From assembly GCA_007130265.1 (NCBI GenBank), contig SLST01000093.1, positions 1 to 14,073 of the forward strand: a stretch of 14,073 bases of DNA, given 5' to 3'. Origin of the DNA: Spirochaetales bacterium (GTDB lineage: Bacteria; Spirochaetota; Spirochaetia; DSM-27196; SLST01). Under the pieces are notes generated by a model. The model saw only the letters and a program-made list of their open reading frames with translations. It did not search any database and was not told the DNA's origin. Below are positions 7,778-14,073 of the stretch, one piece after another. Made by a program: the position numbers and the translations under genes. Numbering within the stretch: the first letter of the stretch is position 1; each line of letters starts with the position of its first letter.

Positions 7778-8560
7778 ATGGATCGACCGACCGAGCTCTC
7801 GGCGGAGCGTTCCCGCGCGCGGCGCGAGCTCGGCGGCACCGCTGCCTCCTACGTCTTCGCGATCGCAACGTTCGTGCTCTTCGCGTGGTTCGTCGTGGCA
7901 CGGCAGCGGCGGCCGTTCGATCTTACGACGATCGCCCCGTACTTTGACGCTATTCGTTCCGGCTTCGGTCTGACGCTTTGGGCGTCGTTCGTTTCGCTCG
8001 TCGCGAGTACGACGCTCGGTTTCCTGGTGTACCTGCTTTCCGTCTCGCGCGTCGGGTACTTCCGCGCGTTCACCGACGTGTTCACCGAGATCATCTACGG
8101 AACTCCACTCCTGGTTATGATCATGATCACGGCGTTCGTGATTGGCCCGGCCTTCGGAACGACGAACCGTGCGGTGATGGGAATCCTGGGACTGATCGTC
8201 TACATCACCCCGTACATGACGAACATCTTCCGTTCGGCGATTTCGAGCATAGGGTCCGAGCAATACATGGCGATGGATCTGTTCGGGTTCACGGCGTACC
8301 AGCGGTACCGGTACATCATCGTTCCGCAGGTCATCCGGATTCTGATGCCGCCGCTGATGAACAACTTCTCGCTGATCATCAAGGGCAGCGCGCTCCTGAA
8401 TGTGCTCTCCTACCGTGAGTTGTTCTACGAGGTCGCGCTGATGACGAACAACACCTTTCGATTCGTCGAAGGGTTCCTGCTCATGTGGGGTCTCTACCTG
8501 GTGATCACTATACCACTCTCCCAGGTGACGAAGTGGATCAACAGAAGGTGGGGTATATGA
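7778..8560 (+). CDS. Amino acid ABC transporter, permease protein (His/Glu/Gln type)
   Basis: A 260-residue inner-membrane permease. A polar N-terminus is followed by helices near 23-41, 63-88, 105-124, 131-150, about 193-210 and 229-249. The cytoplasmic EAA-like coupling loop, which docks on the ATPase, is at about 154-185. It includes the conserved Gly170 in MAMDLFG and is followed by IIVPQVIRILMPPLMNN. The later helix carries IIKGSALLNVLS, matching the family stretch usually read as lLKdSSLvsvi. The ATG at 7778 is two bases after the binding-protein stop. It was preferred to the longer open frame, which would run into the previous gene. Only one permease gene is present, so the channel is probably a homodimer. 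The stop overlaps the ATPase start (ATGA). Confidence 0.92.
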   Translation: MDRPTELSAERSRARRELGGTAASYVFAIATFVLFAWFVVARQRRPFDLTTIAPYFDAIRSGFGLTLWASFVSLVASTTLGFLVYLLSVSRVGYFRAFTDVFTEIIYGTPLLVMIMITAFVIGPAFGTTNRAVMGILGLIVYITPYMTNIFRSAISSIGSEQYMAMDLFGFTAYQRYRYIIVPQVIRILMPPLMNNFSLIIKGSALLNVLSYRELFYEVALMTNNTFRFVEGFLLMWGLYLVITIPLSQVTKWINRRWGI

Positions 8561-9276
8561 AGATCGAGCTCAGCGGACTCAGTCACCGCTACGATGTTCA
8601 GGTGCTTCGCGATCTGACCCTGGTGCTCGACGGGTACAAGGCGGTCGCGATCATCGGGATCTCCGGGAGCGGCAAGTCGACGCTCCTTCGCATCCTGTCG
8701 GGTCTTGAGCGGCCGACCTCGGGAAGCGTGCGCGTCAACGGCCACGACGTCACGAATCCGGACTATCGCAGGAGCGTGGGGTTCGTGTTCCAGCACCACT
8801 CGCTCTTCCCGCACCTGACGCTGCTGCGGAACATCACGCTGATCCTCGAGAAGACGCGAGGGTACGACCTGCAGCGAGCGGAGGCGCGCGCGATGGAGTT
8901 CCTCGATCTGCTGCGGCTTTCCGATCAGGCGCACAAGTTGCCGAAGAACGTCTCCGGCGGCCAGGCGCAGCGCGGCTCGATCGCGCGGGCGCTCTCGCTC
9001 GATCCGGAGGTCGTCTTCCTTGACGAGCCGACTTCCGCACTCGACCCGATCCTCACCTTCGAGGTTCTGAGCGCGATCACCGACCTACGCGACATCGGCA
9101 AGGGGTTCGTACTCGTCTCGCACGTCATTGATTTCGTTCACAGTTTCGCCGACTACGTGATCTACATGCACGAGGGCAGCATCGGCGAGCACGGCGCCCC
9201 GTCGATCCTCGAGCATCCGCAATCGCGTGAACTGCGGGACTTCATGGCGAAGGTGCCCGACTGCGCGTTCAGGTAG
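8557..9276 (+). CDS. Amino acid ABC transporter, ATP-binding protein
   Basis: A 239-residue ATPase that powers the importer encoded by the two preceding genes. Motifs are the A-loop Tyr12, Walker A GISGSGKST (34-42, Lys40), Q-loop Gln79 in FVFQHHSLFPHLT, signature VSGGQAQR (132-139), Walker B VVFLDEPTSALDP (152-164, Glu157 catalytic) and the H-loop His189 in LVSH. All catalytic residues are present. The signature differs slightly from the usual SGGQQQR-VAIARAL in reading QAQR-GSIARAL. The length matches the polar amino acid uptake family (about 240), and no extra C-terminal regulatory domain is present. The ATG at 8557 overlaps the permease stop by four bases, showing coupled translation. A GC-rich hairpin follows directly after the stop, which supports this as the last gene of the unit. 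Confidence 0.95.
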   Translation: MKIELSGLSHRYDVQVLRDLTLVLDGYKAVAIIGISGSGKSTLLRILSGLERPTSGSVRVNGHDVTNPDYRRSVGFVFQHHSLFPHLTLLRNITLILEKTRGYDLQRAEARAMEFLDLLRLSDQAHKLPKNVSGGQAQRGSIARALSLDPEVVFLDEPTSALDPILTFEVLSAITDLRDIGKGFVLVSHVIDFVHSFADYVIYMHEGSIGEHGAPSILEHPQSRELRDFMAKVPDCAFR

Positions 9277-9278
9277 GC

Positions 9279-9298
9279 AGCCCGCGGCGCGGCGGGTT
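9279..9298 (+). terminator. GC-rich hairpin after the ABC operon, possible terminator
   Basis: Stem AGCCCGC (9279-9285) pairs with GCGGGTT (9292-9298), with one G-T pair and a six-base loop, three bases after the ATPase stop. There is no T-run behind it, so it may slow or stop polymerase only weakly. Its position between a gene end and a new promoter favours a terminator role. Confidence 0.35.
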
Positions 9299-9325
9299 GC
9301 GGACCGGAGAGGGAGAGCCTGCTTG

Positions 9326-9354
9326 TTGCCACCGCTCCCGGACGCGGCTACAAT
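9326..9354 (+). promoter_or_regulatory. Sigma70-type promoter of the GHL6 glycoside hydrolase gene
   Basis: TTGCCA (9326-9331) and TACAAT (9349-9354) are separated by exactly 17 bases, with 5/6 matches to both consensus boxes. With 13025-13053 this is one of the two best promoters in the window. Transcription would start near 9361, leaving a short leader with AGAGGGAG (9362-9369) before the ATG at 9377. Confidence 0.65.
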
Positions 9355-9376
9355 CGCGGCAGAGAGGGAGCAGCAG

Positions 9377-11404
9377 ATGATGATCGATAAAGAGTCGGCG
9401 TTCTTCACTCACATGCGTGCCGTCCATATGGACTTCCACATGCCGGAGTTCCCGGTGAACGCGATCACGAGCTTCAACGCAACCGGGTTCGTGGACCACC
9501 TCGAGCGCGGCAGGGTCAACATGGTCGCGCTTTTCGCGAAGTGCCACTTTGGAAACAGCTTCTACAACACGAAGGCGGGCCATAAGCACGCCGGGCTGCC
9601 CCAGGACTTTCTGATGGAAGCGTCGGCGGAGTGCAGAAAGCGCGGAATCTTCACCTACGCGTACTACTCGCTGTGTACCGACGTGAAGGCGTACCGCGAG
9701 CACGAAAACTGGCGCTGGATAGGCAGAGATGGCGCGCCGTCGGGTGTCAACGGGCCGTGGGGGCGGCTGTGCCTCAACACGCCGTACAAGGAAGAGCTCA
9801 TCATCCCGCAACTCACGGAGGTGATCCGTGACTACCCGGTGGACGGGCTGTGGCTGGACATCCCCGTGCCAAGCGCGACCGACGGCTGTTTTTGTCCGTC
9901 GTGCCGGGCGAAGTACCGCGCGCTCTACGGCAGAGAGCTCGACGCGTCGATCTCCCCGGAAGACGGAGCGAGTTGGAACTACCGGGCCGTCATCAACCTC
10001 ATCCGCGAGCTCAAGCACATCATCGCCGGACAGGGCAAGGATATCCAGATCTGCTCCAACCGCTCCGGACACCTCGACTCGCCGCTCGCCTTCCTTGAGG
10101 CGAACGATATCCTGTGCTGGGAGAGCCAGCCGCGAAACAACTACCTGTCGCACAGCTTCTCCGCGCGGTACGTGCGAACCCTGGACCGGCCCACACAGGT
10201 CATGTCGGTCCGGTTCTATCAGGGGTGGGGCGACCTGACGCTGAAGCCCGCGGCCCAGATGACGAGCGAGTTCGCTGCGATGATCGGCAACGGTGTTGCC
10301 GCGACAAGCGGCGACCAGGTCAACGTAGACGGGACGCTGCAGCCCGCAGTCTATGACATGTTCTCGCAGGCGTTCGGTTTCGTCCAGGGTCGCGAGGAGC
10401 TGCTGCGGACGGCGAGCAGCGTGAAGGATGCGTGTATCCTCGCCCCGGTGCCGGCACACGACAGGATCGCGCCCGCCTCTGTCGGACCCGCGGTCAAGGG
10501 CGCGCACAAGATGCTCGTGGAGAGCCACATCCAGTTCGACATCGTGAACTCGCAGCACATTGAGACGTTAGCAGACTACTCGACCATCGTGCTTCCTGAG
10601 CCGTGTGAATACGACGACACGGTATTCACTGCGCTGGATGAGTGGGTCCGTAACGGCGGAACTCTCATCGCATGCGGCGCCTCGCTCGTCAAGAACGGCC
10701 GGTTCCTCCTGGAGGAGGTCTTCGGCCTCGAGTATCTGGAACCGTCGGTGTTCAGCGTGAGCCACTTCAAGCCGCATCCGTGCGTGCAGGGCGAGACCGA
10801 CGATCTCGTTCTGCAGTGCAGAACCTCCGCGCAGAAGGTCATCCCCACGACGGCCGAATCCATTGCCGACTACATCTACCCCCAGGGTGAGTCCATACCG
10901 GATCGCGCGTTCCGGAACCAGTTGGCGGCCCCGCCGTCGGACGAGGCATCACACTACCCGTTTGCGACAAGGAACTCGTGCGGAAGCGGGTCCGCGATCT
11001 ACATCGCCGGCTCCATCTTCAGCGCATACTGGACGTACAACCACCACTGGCTGCGGCAGTTCTTCGACGCCGTCTACCGGGCGGCAGTACCGCAACCGCT
11101 CTACCGGCTGGACGCGCCGGGCACGGTGGAAGCGAACATGATGAAGACCGCCGGCGGAGACCTGCTGCTGAACGTCATTGACTACCAGGTTGGACACCAG
11201 GGCGACACGAACGCCATACCGTCGGTGGAAAAGGTGTATCCCCGGTACAATACCGTATGCGAGGTCAGGGCTACCGGTGTCACGAGCGTAACCCTGGAAC
11301 CGGAAGGAACGGCCCTCGAGTTCGAACAGCAGGGGCCGTACATCCGGTTCACGATTCCGCGCATGATGTACATGGCGATGGTCCGGATCCAGTCGACGAC
11401 GTAG
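9377..11404 (+). CDS. GHL6-type putative glycoside hydrolase with beta-galactosidase trimerisation-like domain
   Basis: A 675-residue protein without a signal peptide, so probably cytoplasmic. It opens with VHMDFHMPEFP and VNMVALFAKCHFGNSFYNT, the start of a TIM barrel of the 'hypothetical glycosyl hydrolase 6' group, related to GH29/amylase-like barrels. At 155-161 VDGLWLD ends in a likely catalytic Asp161. It is followed by the family's small Cys cluster (Cys171, 173, 176) in GCFCPSC. A second acidic candidate is Glu249 in LCWESQPR. Residues about 350-450 form a GATase-like trimerisation domain (SHIQFDIVNSQHI, then STIVLPEP and WVRNGGTLIACG), and the rest is beta-rich. The exact substrate is unknown; fucosides or galactosides are guesses from relatives. 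ATG 9377 (or 9380) follows a good ribosome site and promoter. The gene converges on the URO-D gene with 13 bases between stops and no terminator visible. Confidence 0.8.
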   Translation: MMIDKESAFFTHMRAVHMDFHMPEFPVNAITSFNATGFVDHLERGRVNMVALFAKCHFGNSFYNTKAGHKHAGLPQDFLMEASAECRKRGIFTYAYYSLCTDVKAYREHENWRWIGRDGAPSGVNGPWGRLCLNTPYKEELIIPQLTEVIRDYPVDGLWLDIPVPSATDGCFCPSCRAKYRALYGRELDASISPEDGASWNYRAVINLIRELKHIIAGQGKDIQICSNRSGHLDSPLAFLEANDILCWESQPRNNYLSHSFSARYVRTLDRPTQVMSVRFYQGWGDLTLKPAAQMTSEFAAMIGNGVAATSGDQVNVDGTLQPAVYDMFSQAFGFVQGREELLRTASSVKDACILAPVPAHDRIAPASVGPAVKGAHKMLVESHIQFDIVNSQHIETLADYSTIVLPEPCEYDDTVFTALDEWVRNGGTLIACGASLVKNGRFLLEEVFGLEYLEPSVFSVSHFKPHPCVQGETDDLVLQCRTSAQKVIPTTAESIADYIYPQGESIPDRAFRNQLAAPPSDEASHYPFATRNSCGSGSAIYIAGSIFSAYWTYNHHWLRQFFDAVYRAAVPQPLYRLDAPGTVEANMMKTAGGDLLLNVIDYQVGHQGDTNAIPSVEKVYPRYNTVCEVRATGVTSVTLEPEGTALEFEQQGPYIRFTIPRMMYMAMVRIQSTT

Positions 11405-11417
11405 TCCGGCGCACGCC

Positions 11418-12518
11418 TCAGTACGTGCGGTGCTTCCGGTAGACGTCGAGCGCGAACTCGAAATCGTCGAGGTCGATCAGCGTCGACAGCGAGTGGTCCG
11501 AGCCGAAAACCAGCCGTGCGCCGGCTTGCTTCATGCCCTCGAGGTAGGAGGTGACCTCGCTGCGGATATGCTCCCGATCGCGCGATTCCAGGATGCGCGC
11601 GTCGAGCCCGCCTATGAACACGAGCCGGTCCGCATAACGCTCTGCGATGCGCAGCGGGTCGTTGCCGGCCTTGACCTCCATTGGGTGCAGCCCGTCGAAG
11701 CCAACGTCGACGATCAGGTCCAGGACCGACTCCGTGTACCCGCAGGTGTGCAGGATCACCGGTATCCCGTGGCCATGTAAGAGCCCAATCAGCTCGTTGT
11801 AGAAGGGGAAGATCAGCTTCTCGTAGAGGGCCGGGGCGCAGAAGGTCGCGCCGCGGTACCCCAGGTCGTCGAAGAACCAGACACCGTCGGGCTTGCCCAC
11901 CTCCCGGATGCTGATCTCCAGCTCCTCCTTGTAGAGGTCGGTGTACGTCCGGCAGTAATCACAAATCCACTCCGGGTCGAGGAGCATGTTCTCGTAGAGC
12001 GATATATCGCCGAAGGCGCCGCGCATGTTCTCCCACAGGCCGCGGAACCCCATATCCGCCCACTTGTTCCGGCTGCGGGCACGGGTCAGCCCTCGTTCGA
12101 TCGCGGCGAGTTGCTCGGACGTCGCACGTTTCCGCGCGGAGCCTACTACATGAGGCTTGTACTCGGCCTCCCAGACCTCACGGCTGGTCATGGCGAAGTC
12201 CATATGCTCCGGCGTGCCGGACTTCTCTTTCCACCACTTGAACGCAGCGCCGTTTCCGTCCCGGACGACCTTCCACGCATCGGTCTCCTCGATGACCGTA
12301 TCTGCCTCGAGCTTCGCCTTCCACTCGAATCCGCCGATACCGACCATATCGAAGCCAAAGTGATCGTCGGGTCTGACCGGCGACCTCTGCTCGTCGACCG
12401 GGTACCCCTGGCCGATCCATTTCGTCAGCGTGTCCGTCCACGGGCTGTCACGCAGCCCTATGCGTTCTGCGCCCGAGCCGTTGAACAGATGTCCGATTAC
12501 TTCGCGTGGTGTCTGCAC
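11418..12518 (-). CDS. Uroporphyrinogen decarboxylase superfamily protein (non-haem, methyltransferase-like type)
   Basis: A 366-residue TIM-barrel protein of the URO-D superfamily. The zinc-type motif HTCG is at 257-260 after GIPVIL. It is followed by GFDGLHPMEVKAGND, FIGGLDARIL (301-310) and the C-terminal FGSDHSLSTLI (338-347). The N-terminal arginine-rich signature of true HemE is absent, so haem synthesis is unlikely. The HxC pair is the kind used by MtaA/CmuA-like corrinoid methyltransferases to bind zinc. The third zinc cysteine of MtaA is not obvious, and members found in sugar-degradation regions have no established reaction. WFFDDLG (214-220) lies in the active-site face. The GTG start at 12518 has AGGAGGG five bases upstream. 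It is transcribed alone, converging on GHL6, from a promoter at about 12564-12592. Confidence 0.85.
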   Translation of the reverse strand: MQTPREVIGHLFNGSGAERIGLRDSPWTDTLTKWIGQGYPVDEQRSPVRPDDHFGFDMVGIGGFEWKAKLEADTVIEETDAWKVVRDGNGAAFKWWKEKSGTPEHMDFAMTSREVWEAEYKPHVVGSARKRATSEQLAAIERGLTRARSRNKWADMGFRGLWENMRGAFGDISLYENMLLDPEWICDYCRTYTDLYKEELEISIREVGKPDGVWFFDDLGYRGATFCAPALYEKLIFPFYNELIGLLHGHGIPVILHTCGYTESVLDLIVDVGFDGLHPMEVKAGNDPLRIAERYADRLVFIGGLDARILESRDREHIRSEVTSYLEGMKQAGARLVFGSDHSLSTLIDLDDFEFALDVYRKHRTY

Positions 12519-12523
12519 TGAAT

Positions 12524-12530
12524 CCCTCCT
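12524..12530 (-). promoter_or_regulatory. Shine-Dalgarno site fixing the GTG start of the URO-D gene
   Basis: AGGAGGG on the minus strand, five bases before the GTG at 12518. It supports this non-ATG start. Confidence 0.65.
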
Positions 12531-12563
12531 GTGGAGTTGCGATCACGGTCGGATACGAGTGAA

Positions 12564-12592
12564 AGCATAATCGAGAGCTTCGCGGCGCACAA
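12564..12592 (-). promoter_or_regulatory. Candidate promoter of the URO-D gene
   Basis: On the minus strand TTGTGC (12592-12587) and TATGCT (12569-12564) are 17 bases apart, matching consensus at 3/6 and 4/6. Transcription would start about 38 bases before the GTG, leaving room for the strong ribosome site. Confidence 0.45.
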
Positions 12593-13024
12593 CCGTAGAA
12601 TCGACTGCGTGCCGATCCGGGCTCTTCGTCCGCGGTACAGATCCTGGTTCTGCGGAAGGATCACGAGGCAGCGGATCGTGAGAGCATGGAGGCGATCGCT
12701 TCGGCAATCTCTCGGGATCGCAGACCTGCCCGCCCGGACACCTTCCGGTCGGTGTCCTGCGCATCGGCCGGGCCCCCACGAACGCCGCTCACAGGCGAGA
12801 GCGTCCGTATTCCGATGAGGATGAACCGCCGGCTCGGGGAGCCATTCCGGTCGGTCCGGAACTTGAGCTTCCGAAGCAGACCCTTCCAGCATTTGATCTC
12901 AGGGTGGCTCATGCCCTCCGGGATAGCGTCTGGCAAGGGCGCAGGAGTAGACTATTCGTGCGTGTAGTAGCATTCGCGGTGACTCTGCCTGACGTGCGAA
13001 TGTGTCTTGGAACACAACTCATGC
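12593..13024 (+). other. Gap without a convincing gene, with short hairpins and an 11-base direct repeat
   Basis: Open frames exist on both strands (up to about 130 codons), but they overlap one another, are Arg/Ser/Pro-rich, lack good ribosome sites and resemble no family, so I call none. Three short perfect inverted repeats were seen: 12661-12666/12676-12681 (loop 9), 12736-12742/12751-12757 (loop 8) and 12845-12850/12856-12861 (loop 5). TTCCGGTCGGT occurs twice, at 12743 and 12845, each time within or beside a hairpin. A looser pair CATTCGC/GCGAATG (12971-12977, 12996-13002) lies just upstream of the lipoprotein promoter. The gap could hold a structured RNA, regulatory sites or a decayed gene; the sequence alone does not decide. 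Confidence 0.4.
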
Positions 13025-13053
13025 TTGAAGTCAGTATCGGGCATTATTATTAT
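13025..13053 (+). promoter_or_regulatory. Sigma70-type promoter of the lipoprotein gene
   Basis: TTGAAG (13025-13030) and TATTAT (13048-13053) are separated by 17 bases, with 4/6 and 5/6 matches, inside the most AT-rich patch of the window (TTATTATTATGAAT). Transcription would start near 13060. The leader of roughly 114 bases before the ATG at 13174 is long compared with the other genes here. Confidence 0.6.
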
Positions 13054-13173
13054 GAATGTGGTAATGTTCACCGCGCCCCACTGGAGTCGCAGACCTAGAG
13101 ATCGCCGTTGTCGTGTGAAGGCAGAAGAAGCGACTGCATTCCGGACACGTACTCGTAACAGGAGGTTGGCACT

Positions 13174-14073
13174 ATGCGACTCTCCGTCTTGAAGGCGAGT
13201 ATCTACCTGGTTGTGTTTCTGGTGGCCGCTGGATGTCCAAACCCGTTCTCTCCGCCTGCTACAGATGACTCAGTGCTCACCGATGATTCTTCGGACGATG
13301 CAACTGACGACGACGGTGACGTACCAGGTTCCGAATCTGGCTCGCTCGAACCAGGTTCGGTCTTTGCCAGCCAATCCGGCGTGTCCATCGGCGCCCCCGA
13401 GGGTGCGCTCGCGGAGTCGGTGCAGGTCGAGATCGCACCAGTCGAGGACCCGTCTGCTGATGTCCCCTTGCCGCCGGGATGGGATCAGGCCGGGCTGAGA
13501 TTCGTCGGCGGCTTCTACCGGATCAGCTCAGATAACGACGTCTATTTGGACAACCTGAGCTACCTCACGCTCGGGTTGCCGGTGCCCGAGGAGACTGATC
13601 CGGGAGATCTGGCATTCGCAGTACTTGGTGCTCCCGGAAGCGTAATCGCCCACTCGGAGATCGAACCGTGGATGCGGTGGCATACGGAGCGTGGAGTTTA
13701 CGACGAGGACAGCAACCTCTTTGGGACGAACGTGCCATTCATCGGTGAAGATCCTACGGTCTATGTTCTCGTAGAAGGCGTCGACTACGGTGACGTTGAG
13801 ATTCCGGAGGAATTCGGCAATCCGACGATACCGCCGCTTACGGAGCAGGAGTTTCTCGGGTTCGAGGTTCATTGCACACTGGAATTCCCGGGAAATCCGT
13901 GTACTGAGCCGCACGAGACGCAAACCCGGGAGGCGCTCGACGAGGCGCATGAGGCATGGGTAGGGAATCAGGGATTCTCCGAGCCAAGATTGCAGCACAC
14001 CGTTGTCGATGTCGTCTTCTCGGACGATGGTGGTCCGCTTGTCACGATGCTCAACTTACATGAGTATGTGCTC
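13174..14073 (+). CDS. Putative surface lipoprotein (partial, runs off right edge)
   Basis: Three hundred codons are open to the window end. The N-terminus is a lipoprotein signal: MRLSVLKAS, hydrophobic 10-18, lipobox VAAG-C with Cys21. An Asp/Ser/Thr-rich linker (about 29-49, including DDSSDDATDDDGD) follows and would hold the folded part away from the membrane. Residues about 62-135 carry the pattern GVSIGAPEGALAESVQVEI and then FRISSDN-like strands. This recalls the 'P-x-G-A-L' opening of ZU5-like beta domains in surface proteins; the match is tentative. Two cysteines around 235 and 244 (HCTLEFPGNPC) could form a disulphide. AGGAGG (13160-13165) eight bases before the ATG fixes the start. 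Codons look less GC-biased than in the MoxR operon, possibly from recent gain or weaker selection. The function is unknown. Confidence 0.8.
   Translation, partial: MRLSVLKASIYLVVFLVAAGCPNPFSPPATDDSVLTDDSSDDATDDDGDVPGSESGSLEPGSVFASQSGVSIGAPEGALAESVQVEIAPVEDPSADVPLPPGWDQAGLRFVGGFYRISSDNDVYLDNLSYLTLGLPVPEETDPGDLAFAVLGAPGSVIAHSEIEPWMRWHTERGVYDEDSNLFGTNVPFIGEDPTVYVLVEGVDYGDVEIPEEFGNPTIPPLTEQEFLGFEVHCTLEFPGNPCTEPHETQTREALDEAHEAWVGNQGFSEPRLQHTVVDVVFSDDGGPLVTMLNLHEYVL

Noticed and set aside
9269..10558. A 429-codon open frame on the minus strand opposite the GHL6 gene
   Set aside because: It is antisense to recognisable hydrolase sequence, low in hydrophobic-core pattern and has no ribosome site.
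12661..12936. A 91-codon minus-strand frame upstream of the URO-D gene (TTG start, internal ATG preceded by GGAGGG)
   Set aside because: The ribosome-like site is only one base from the ATG, the sequence resembles nothing and the hairpin repeats run through it. It is kept only as a remote possibility.
12904..13098. A small plus-strand frame ending just after the TTATTATTAT patch
   Set aside because: It covers the best promoter in that gap, has no ribosome site and shows no protein-like composition.
1..14073. CRISPR arrays, tRNA or rRNA genes, insertion sequences and phage genes
   Set aside because: No regular repeat-spacer pattern, tRNA arms, terminal inverted repeats, transposase or phage-like motifs were found on either strand by eye.

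Overview
The window is high-GC bacterial DNA, compact and largely protein coding. No rRNA, tRNA, CRISPR array or insertion sequence was recognised. The best taxonomic hint is the solute-binding protein at 6942. It has a signal-peptidase-I type leader ending AWA followed by GGAREE, a style common in Spirochaetota secreted binding proteins. With the sensory-hydrogenase-like protein and the sugar-type URO-D and GH genes, this suggests a free-living anaerobic spirochaete or a relative. The assignment is an inference.

Layout. (1) Positions 1-230 (minus) hold the first 76 residues of a protein with two [4Fe-4S] clusters, probably a sensory [FeFe]-hydrogenase-like regulator that runs off the left edge. 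(2) 311-2484 (minus) is a GH42-type beta-galactosidase gene broken by an apparent one-base deletion near 2098. (3) A divergent promoter region (about 2485-2600) separates it from a tightly overlapping five-gene plus-strand operon, 2601-6819. Its order is DUF4129 membrane protein, small membrane protein, MoxR AAA+ ATPase, DUF58 protein, multi-pass membrane protein. (4) 6942-9276 is a complete polar amino-acid type ABC importer: binding protein, single permease, ATPase. (5) 9377-11404 is a GHL6-type glycoside hydrolase with its own good sigma70-like promoter. It converges on (6) 11418-12518 (minus), a URO-D superfamily protein of the non-haem type. (7) 12519-13173 is a 655-base region with no convincing gene but with promoters at both ends and three short hairpins. 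(8) 13174-14073 is the start of a lipoprotein that runs off the right edge.

How they work together. The MoxR, DUF58 and DUF4129 proteins are expected to form one membrane-associated chaperone or maturation module. The transglutaminase and the Bat-type VWA proteins often found with it are absent from this stretch. The ABC genes form one importer. GH42, GHL6 and URO-D are three separately transcribed genes of the kind found in polysaccharide and glycoside utilisation regions, but no sugar transporter or sugar regulator is present here. Nothing in the window is clearly a wholly new system. The most interesting items are the unusual MoxR operon, the frameshifted GH42 gene, the hydrogenase-like sensor at the edge and the structured 12.5-13.2 kb gap.
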